From NCBI GenBank assembly GCA_050999295.1, contig JBPCPI010000190.1, positions 1 to 7,079 on the forward strand: 7,079 bases of DNA, given 5' to 3'. The notes beneath the pieces were generated by a model. It was not told where the DNA came from and did not search any database. It was given only the letters and a program-made list of their open reading frames with translations. Origin of the DNA: JACCQS01 sp050999295. Lineage in GTDB: Bacteria; Actinomycetota; Actinomycetes; Mycobacteriales; Geodermatophilaceae. Both the position numbers and the translations under genes were made by a program. Below are positions 1 through 3,719 of the stretch, in pieces. Numbering within the stretch: position 1 is the first letter of the stretch; the number at the start of each line of letters is the position of its first letter.

Positions 1-2
1 CG

Positions 3-173
3 CAGCCGCACAAGCGCCCCAAGAGCAGCTACCTGCGGTTTCAGGCCGCCCAGCCCAACGAACGCTGGCAGCTCGACATCACCCACTGGGCCCTGGCCGG
101 GGGCACCGAGGTGGAGATCCTCAACCAGCTAGACGACCCCACCAAGGACTACCAGCCACAGCCCAAACCGTGA
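3..173 (+). pseudogene. IS481-family transposase remnant (left part outside window, internally deleted)
   Basis: The frame from base 3 to the TGA at 171-173 reads RPKSSYLRFQAAQPNERWQL and continues DITHWALAGGTEVEIL. This resembles the start of the DDE/rve catalytic domain in IS481 transposases, where the Asp in the WQ-x-D-x-THW motif is the first catalytic acid. Directly after EILNQLDD the frame continues PTKDYQPQPKP and stops. From memory, a DPT[KR]DYQP motif belongs at the extreme C-terminus of intact members, while EILNxLDD belongs just after the first catalytic Asp. The second Asp, the catalytic Glu and roughly 200 residues between them therefore appear to be missing through an in-frame deletion. 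The product cannot be an active transposase. The 5' part lies outside the window, so its state is unknown. The family call is fairly secure; the deletion is inferred from remembered family architecture. Confidence 0.7.
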
Positions 174-212
174 ACGATGTCCCGAGACACCTGTGCACGA
201 TGTCCCGAGACA
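174..212. repeat. Direct repeat ACGATGTCCCGAGACA, two copies at the IS end
   Basis: The 16-base word ACGATGTCCCGAGACA occurs exactly at 174-189 and again at 197-212, a 23-bp period of about two helical turns. Each copy contains the imperfect inverted word TGTCCCGAGACA. Repeated words at the element terminus just outside the transposase stop are most simply read as transposase-binding sites in the terminal repeat. This role is inferred from position; the repeat itself is seen directly. Confidence 0.65.
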
Positions 213-220
213 TCACACGG

Positions 221-301
221 TGCGGGAGGGGGGAGTCGAACCCCCACGCCCGAAGGCACCAGATCCTAAGTCTGGCGTGGCTGCCGTTACACCACTCCCG
301 C
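221..301 (-). tRNA. tRNA-Leu, anticodon UAG
   Basis: The minus strand folds as a class II (long variable arm) tRNA. The acceptor stem GCGGGAG (301-295) pairs with CTCCCGC, and the discriminator base A is at 221. The D-stem is GTG/CAC. The anticodon stem CCAGA/TCTGG closes the loop CTTAGGA, giving anticodon UAG, which reads CUA and probably other CUN leucine codons. The variable arm is GCC-TTCG-GGC, and the T-arm is GGGGG-TTCGACT-CCCCC. The CCA tail is not encoded (CCG follows on the minus strand), so it must be added enzymatically, as is common in actinobacteria. The long variable arm plus the A discriminator agree with leucine identity. Confidence 0.96.
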
Positions 302-309
302 GCGAGAGC

Positions 310-338
310 AGTCTAGGGAGGACGGGTCGTCTTGGCAG
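310..338 (-). promoter_or_regulatory. Probable promoter of the tRNA-Leu gene
   Basis: On the minus strand, TAGACT (315-310) matches the actinobacterial -10 pattern TAnnnT. CTGCCA (338-333) matches TTGACA at four of six positions, and the spacer is exactly 17 bp. The -10 ends 9 bases before the first base of the mature tRNA, which allows a very short 5' leader. The position upstream of a stable RNA gene supports the call; it is a pattern match only. Confidence 0.45.
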
Positions 339-363
339 GCCAGGACATGGCAGGCTTACCGAC

Positions 364-600
364 GTGGCTCGTGACCCGAAGCAGATCCAGGCAGAGATCG
401 ATCAAGCGCGGTACGCGCTCGCCGGCACCCTCGACGAGATCGCCTACCGAACCAGCCCCAAGAAGCTGAAAGGTGATGCCCAGACTGCGATCAAGGAATG
501 GATCGCCTCGCCCAGAGGACAACTGGCCATCCGCGTGGCCGCGTCGCTCGTGGTGCTGCGCGTGACGGTGGGCGTGGTCCGCAAGATCCGCAACCGGTAG
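364..600 (+). CDS. DUF3618 small membrane-anchored protein
   Basis: This encodes a 78-residue protein of unknown function. Residues 4-34 (DPKQIQAEIDQARYALAGTL, then DEIAYRTSPKKL) match the DUF3618 signature: an acidic, helical segment in which an ID..R..L..T...I pattern precedes SPK. Residues about 52-72 (GQLAIRVAASLVVLRVTVGV) form one hydrophobic helix, followed by a basic tail VRKIRNR, which suggests a single-pass protein with a cytoplasmic C-terminus. The GTG at 364 is chosen because the DUF3618 similarity begins immediately after it. Translation further upstream would run into the antisense of the tRNA gene. The Shine-Dalgarno sequence is weak. In actinobacteria such proteins often accompany stress-type membrane proteins, but no such partner is visible here, so no function is proposed. 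Confidence 0.8.
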   Translation: MARDPKQIQAEIDQARYALAGTLDEIAYRTSPKKLKGDAQTAIKEWIASPRGQLAIRVAASLVVLRVTVGVVRKIRNR

Positions 601-612
601 GCAGGGAACGGG

Positions 613-630
613 CGTCGCGGCCGTGCGACG
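613..630 (+). terminator. Possible hairpin downstream of the DUF3618 gene
   Basis: CGTCGC (613-618) and GCGACG (625-630) form a perfect 6-bp stem with a 6-base loop, beginning 12 bases after the stop codon. No T-run follows, so it may only be a weak or U-less terminator, or chance in G+C-rich DNA. The rest of 601-803 contains no convincing gene; reading frames there lack family resemblance and a ribosome binding site. Confidence 0.25.
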
Positions 631-803
631 TCGTGACCGGCGCCGTGCTCGCGGCCGTCGTGCTCCACCACCCGCCAACCTGGCTGACTCGCACGAAACA
701 TCCTGGCGCAACGGTGAACTGACCCGTTCAGCCAACAACCTGCGCTTTGAAGCGGTGCAAGGGGTGGTTCGCTGCACAACCGGCACTCTGGAGCCGCTGA
801 CAA

Positions 804-820
804 CGCTCAGTCGCTGAGCG
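804..820 (-). terminator. Hairpin spanning the stop codon of the amidohydrolase gene
   Basis: CGCTCAG (804-810) and CTGAGCG (814-820) form a perfect 7-bp stem with a 3-base loop. The TGA of the minus-strand amidohydrolase gene (807-809) lies inside the stem. On the minus strand the stem is followed by TTGTC, a very short T-rich tract. As the two flanking genes converge here, it could end transcription from either side. The structure is certain from the sequence; its function as a terminator is inferred. Confidence 0.4.
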
Positions 821-2195
821 TGGACTGCATGGCACCGGAGATCGCGCGATGCCGTACGAGCATCTCGTCCAGGCCACTGTGCACCGGCAACCCGTCCAGG
901 ACGACGGGGCGACCGGCGACCACGGTGTGCCTGGCGCTGGCGGGACCGCAGCGCAACCATGCCTCGATCGGATCACTCAGCGCGCCGGCGAAGGTCGGAC
1001 CATCAAGTGACCAGACCACCAGGTCCCCGCAGGCTCCGATCGACAACTCGCCGATCTCGCCGGCCCGTCCCAGGCACCCGGCTCCGCCACGGGTCGCGAT
1101 CTCGAGAGCGTCCCGGGCCGACAGCGCTGCCGCCCCTTGCCGCAGCTTGCCCTGCAGCATCGCCGTACGCGCTTCCAGCCAAAGGGAAGCGCTGTCAGCC
1201 GAGGAGGAACCGTCGCAGCCCAGTCCGACCGGCGCACCGGCCGCGCGTAGCTCGGCGACCGGGGCCAGTCCGCTGCCCAGGATCATGTTGCTGCTCGGGC
1301 AGTGCGCGGCGCCCGTCCCCCAGGCGCCCAACCGCGCCACTTCGGAGGCATCTGGCCAGACGCAATGCGCGATCCACGACCGCGAGGAGCCCCAGCCGAC
1401 GTCCTCGAAGTAGTCAACCGGCCGTCGGCCAAAGGTTTCCAGACAGAACGCGTCCTCGTCCTTCGTCTCGCAGAGGTGCGTGTGCAGTCGTACGTCGAGA
1501 CGTTCGGCCAGCTCGGCGGTTGCCATCATCAGATCCGTCGACACCGAGAACGGCGAACAGGGAGCCAGCGCGATCCGCAACATGGACGCCGATGACCGAT
1601 CGTGGTGCAACTCGACCAGGTGCTGGGAGTCGGCCAGGATCGCGTCGTCGTGCTGCACTACCGAGTCCGGCGGCAGGCCGCCGTCCTTGATCGACAGGGA
1701 CATCGATCCTCGGGTGGGATGGAACCGCATCCCCAGCTCCTGGGCGGCGCGGATCTCGGCCGTGATGAGGTCACCGGCACCCTTCGGATGCACGTAGAGG
1801 TGATCGGTCGACGTGGTCGCGCCGCCGAGAGCGAGTTCGGTGAGGCCGACGTACGCGCTGACGTAGGCCGCTTCCTCGTCCAGCCGTGACCACAACGGGT
1901 AGAGCGTGACCAGCCAGTCGAACAGGCCGCCGGTCAGTGCGGGGGCGAAGGCTCGGGTGAGGTTCTGATAGATGTGATGATGGGTATTGACTAGCCCTGG
2001 GGTCACCAGGCAACCGTCGGCCTCGAGGATCCGGCCAGCCGCGGGTTGCGGGTCGGCTGGGCCGCCAAGTGCGGTGATGACCCCATCGGTGATGGCGACC
2101 CAACCGCCCGGGATCTCGCGTCGCTGATCGTCGACTGTCGCCACGAGTACGGCGTTGGAGACCAGCAGGTCGGCCGGTGCTGGGTGCTCGGTCAT
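807..2195 (-). CDS. 8-oxoguanine deaminase-type amidohydrolase
   Basis: This 462-residue cytosolic metal-dependent hydrolase belongs to the ATZ/TRZ-like branch of the amidohydrolase superfamily. The likely reaction is 8-oxoguanine + water to urate + ammonia. An N-terminal beta-sandwich (about 1-65) precedes a TIM barrel, and the sandwich returns at the C-terminus (about 385-435). Visible active-site elements are TPGLVNTHHH (metal ligands H72 and H74), HTHLCET (ligand H240, catalytic-type E243), AHCVW (H277) and GLGCDGSSSADS (ligand D328). The length fits the family. The start at 2195 gives the common MTEHxxxADLLVSNA opening; an ATG at 2207 is possible, while longer versions overlap the divergent gene antisense. 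Divergence from the xanthine dehydrogenase operon supports a purine substrate. Guanine deaminase or a triazine hydrolase (AtzB-like) are alternatives within the family, so the exact substrate is moderately sure. Confidence 0.85.
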   Translation of the reverse strand: MTEHPAPADLLVSNAVLVATVDDQRREIPGGWVAITDGVITALGGPADPQPAAGRILEADGCLVTPGLVNTHHHIYQNLTRAFAPALTGGLFDWLVTLYPLWSRLDEEAAYVSAYVGLTELALGGATTSTDHLYVHPKGAGDLITAEIRAAQELGMRFHPTRGSMSLSIKDGGLPPDSVVQHDDAILADSQHLVELHHDRSSASMLRIALAPCSPFSVSTDLMMATAELAERLDVRLHTHLCETKDEDAFCLETFGRRPVDYFEDVGWGSSRSWIAHCVWPDASEVARLGAWGTGAAHCPSSNMILGSGLAPVAELRAAGAPVGLGCDGSSSADSASLWLEARTAMLQGKLRQGAAALSARDALEIATRGGAGCLGRAGEIGELSIGACGDLVVWSLDGPTFAGALSDPIEAWLRCGPASARHTVVAGRPVVLDGLPVHSGLDEMLVRHRAISGAMQSTLSD

Positions 2196-2288
2196 CCGGG
2201 CGATCATGCCCTGCCGAGGTCGGCGGGTCGAGCAGACCGAGGAGGCCTGAGGGCTGCCCGCGAACGGCATGTCGCCTAGGGTCGCCCT
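2196..2288. promoter_or_regulatory. Divergent promoter region, amidohydrolase / xanthine dehydrogenase
   Basis: These 93 bp must hold the promoters for both directions. Rightward, TAGGGT (2277-2282) fits TAnnnT and ends 6 bases before the GTG at 2289. Leftward, CATGAT (minus strand, 2208-2203) ends 7 bases before the ATG at 2195. Both are the spacing expected if transcription begins at the start codon. The AGG at 2278-2280, 8 bases from the GTG, could instead be a weak ribosome binding site. No clear -35 hexamer is visible on either side. GCCGA-GG-TCGGC (2213-2224) and the direct repeat GTCGCC (2271-2276, 2281-2286) are possible protein-binding sites. Confidence 0.4.
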
Positions 2289-3158
2289 GTGCCAGTCCTC
2301 ACGCCCACCACGGTTGACGAGGTGCTCAGCCATCTCGGTGAGCGCCCCGACTCGTTGCTCCTGTCCGGTGGCACCGACGTCATGGTCGAGATCAACATGG
2401 CCCATCGAAAGGCGCCGGCCGAGGTCGTGGCGCTGCGCCGGGCCCAGGAGCTGCGGGTTTGGCGGCACGACCCGTCCCCGAACGGAACCGGTGGCACGGT
2501 CACGATCGGCTCGGGGGTGCCGTACGCCGAGATGGAACGCGGCCGGCTGGCCGAGCTCTTCTCCGCCCTGGCCGAGGCCGCCCGTACCGTCGGTTCACCG
2601 CAGATCCGCGCTGCCGGGACGCTCGGGGGAAACCTCGGGACGTGTTCCCCGGCCGGCGACGGACTGCCGGTGCTGTACGCCCTGGACGCCATCGTGCACC
2701 TGCGCTCGGCCGCCGGTCAGCGAGACGTCCCCGTCGCGGAGTTCATGGTCGGGGTGAAGGAGAACGTGCTCCAGCCGGGGGAGTTGATCACCGGCGTCAC
2801 GTTGCCGGTGCGTCGTGGCTGGCAGGGGTTTTCGAAGGTCGGGGTCCGAAACGCGATGGTCATCGCCACGGCCTCGGCCTGTCTGGCGATGGACCGTGAG
2901 GGCGGTGCGGTGAGCGTCGCGCTGGGGGCGGTGGGAACCACGATTCTGCGCTGCCATGACGCCGAGAACTGGCTGGCCGATGAGCTCGACTTGACTGCCG
3001 ATCGGCTGGAGATCAGCGACGCTGTGGCGCGCGAGTTCGGCCGGCGAGCCGCGGCAGACGCCCGCCCGATCGACGACCACCGCTCGACGGCGGCCTACCG
3101 CGGCCACGCCGTGGGTGTGCTGGCGAGCCGACTGCTGAGGAGGGCCGCCGCCCAATGA
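2289..3158 (+). CDS. Xanthine dehydrogenase, FAD-binding subunit
   Basis: This 289-residue subunit carries FAD and passes electrons from the 2Fe-2S clusters to NAD+ or another acceptor. The N-terminal FAD-binding PCMH-type domain shows LLLSGGTDVM (23-32), which contacts the FAD pyrophosphate, and TVGSPQIRAAGTLGGN (100-115) followed by SPAGDGLPVLYALDA (120-134), the standard second FAD motif of this family. The CO dehydrogenase flavoprotein C-terminal domain starts near GFSKVGVRNAMVIATAS (180-196) and ends with DDHRSTAAYR (262-271). The length is typical for a separately encoded medium subunit. The GTG at 2289 is chosen because the conserved sequence begins at once after it. It is the first gene of the operon; a 69-bp gap separates it from the 2Fe-2S gene. 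The protein is cytosolic, with no signal peptide. Confidence 0.93.
   Translation: MPVLTPTTVDEVLSHLGERPDSLLLSGGTDVMVEINMAHRKAPAEVVALRRAQELRVWRHDPSPNGTGGTVTIGSGVPYAEMERGRLAELFSALAEAARTVGSPQIRAAGTLGGNLGTCSPAGDGLPVLYALDAIVHLRSAAGQRDVPVAEFMVGVKENVLQPGELITGVTLPVRRGWQGFSKVGVRNAMVIATASACLAMDREGGAVSVALGAVGTTILRCHDAENWLADELDLTADRLEISDAVAREFGRRAAADARPIDDHRSTAAYRGHAVGVLASRLLRRAAAQ
3138..3143 (+). promoter_or_regulatory. Strong Shine-Dalgarno sequence AGGAGG before a 16-codon reading frame
   Basis: AGGAGG at 3138-3143 is a full match to the anti-Shine-Dalgarno sequence, the strongest such site in the purine locus. It lies inside the end of the FAD-subunit gene, 11 bases before an ATG at 3155 that overlaps that gene's TGA. 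That ATG is not in frame with the 2Fe-2S subunit but opens a 16-codon frame. The 2Fe-2S gene itself, 85 bases further on, has only a moderate site. Confidence 0.5.
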
Positions 3159-3205
3159 CAGCCAGCCACCTCGACCCATCCCTTGCGCGACGGTTATGCG
3201 CATAA
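3155..3205 (+). CDS. Possible 16-residue leader peptide between the FAD and 2Fe-2S genes
   Basis: The ATG at 3155 overlaps the stop of the FAD-subunit gene (ATGA) and is preceded by AGGAGG. It reads MTASHLDPSLARRLCA and stops at TAA 3203-3205, within the 18-bp palindrome and 22 bases before the GTG of the 2Fe-2S subunit. It may be a coupling leader that carries ribosomes to the next start. It may instead be the former N-terminus of the 2Fe-2S subunit, left out of frame by an indel. It has no family resemblance and may not be a functional peptide. Confidence 0.3.
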   Translation: MTASHLDPSLARRLCA

Positions 3206-3208
3206 CCG
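3191..3208. promoter_or_regulatory. Perfect 18-bp palindrome CGGTTATGCGCATAACCG
   Basis: Each strand reads CGGTTATGCGCATAACCG, with no mismatch and no spacer, and the A+T-rich arms stand out in this G+C-rich region. It lies in the 69-bp gap between the FAD and 2Fe-2S genes, ending 19 bases before the 2Fe-2S GTG start. As DNA it looks like an operator for a dimeric regulator. As RNA it would form a 7-bp stem with a GCGC loop close to the ribosome binding site. No T-run follows, so it is not a typical terminator. I found no second copy in the window. The regulator is unknown. Confidence 0.6.
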
Positions 3209-3227
3209 CGAAAGTCGGGATGTGACC

Positions 3228-3719
3228 GTGAGCTCACCCGAGATCTATCGGTTGACGGTGAACGGCGAATCCCACGACGTACAGGACGCGTGGGTCGGCG
3301 AGAGCCTGCTCTACGTCCTGCGCGAACGGCTCGGGCTGCCCGGTTCGAAGGGGGCCTGCGAGCAAGGCGAATGTGGCAGTTGCACGGTCCTGCTCGACGG
3401 CGCCGCCGTCTGCGCCTGCCTGGTGCTGGCTGCCTCGGCCACCGATGCCGACATCGTGACCGTCGAGGGGTTGACCGCGGACGCGGCGCTTACCGACGTA
3501 CAGGCGGCCTTCCTCGACGAGGGCGCGGTGCAGTGCGGGTTCTGTACGCCGGGACTGATCGTCGCCGTACACCACCTGCTGTACAATAATCCGGTGCCGA
3601 CCGCCTTGGAAACGCGGGAGGCGTTGTCCGGCAACATCTGTCGATGCACCGGCTACGGCCGGATCTTCGCAGCCGTGGACGCCGTCGTGGCCAGGCGAGC
3701 AGACCAGGAAGCGCGATGA
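3228..3719 (+). CDS. Xanthine dehydrogenase, 2Fe-2S subunit
   Basis: This 163-residue small subunit relays electrons from the molybdenum centre to FAD through two 2Fe-2S clusters. The ferredoxin-like N-terminal domain has C44, C49 and C52 (KGACEQGECGSC) plus C64 in VCACLV, with the family spacing. The helical domain has C103 and C106 (VQCGFCTPG) and C138 and C140 (GNICRCTGYGRI), so all eight ligands are present. The GTG at 3228 is chosen because GGGA at 3217-3220 lies 7 bases upstream; the in-frame GTG at 3222 is too close to that site. The TGA overlaps the ATG of the next gene (ATGA), indicating translational coupling with the catalytic subunit. A palindrome and a short leader frame precede it. 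Confidence 0.95.
   Translation: MSSPEIYRLTVNGESHDVQDAWVGESLLYVLRERLGLPGSKGACEQGECGSCTVLLDGAAVCACLVLAASATDADIVTVEGLTADAALTDVQAAFLDEGAVQCGFCTPGLIVAVHHLLYNNPVPTALETREALSGNICRCTGYGRIFAAVDAVVARRADQEAR

Larger units (their letters stand above)
1..217 (+). mobile_element. Right end of a degenerate IS481-type insertion sequence
   Basis: The transposase remnant is followed by a short stretch ending GACATCACA. Read inward from the right, the end begins TGTGATGTCTCGGGACATCG, consistent with the TGT...ACA termini of IS481-family elements. The outer boundary is placed at the ACA at 215-217, but it could be a few bases away, since the other end and any target duplication are not visible. The element ends about 4 bp from the 3' end of the tRNA-Leu gene. 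With the transposase core deleted, it is at best mobilisable by a related transposase elsewhere. Confidence 0.55.

Noticed and set aside
193..363. Upstream extension of the DUF3618 protein to a GTG at 193
   Set aside because: It would translate the antisense of the tRNA-Leu gene and the IS end. The family similarity begins at the GTG at 364.
601..803. Short plus- and minus-strand frames between the DUF3618 gene and the amidohydrolase
   Set aside because: None has a good ribosome binding site, recognisable motif or natural composition. A GTGCA/TGCAC inverted pair near 755-776 is short and widely spaced, so chance is likely.
959..1690. Plus-strand open frame (243 codons) opposite the amidohydrolase
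   Set aside because: The translation is dominated by Arg, Pro and Ser with no motif, and it lies wholly antisense to a gene with clear active-site residues.
2196..2468. Upstream extension of the amidohydrolase to an ATG at 2468
   Set aside because: The extra residues overlap the start of the divergent FAD-subunit gene and show no similarity to the family, while the usual N-terminus begins at 2195.
3183..3227. TTG at 3183 as the start of the 2Fe-2S subunit
   Set aside because: The 15 additional residues would be translated through the palindrome, TTG is a rare start, no ribosome binding site precedes it, and the family's conserved sequence begins after 3228.
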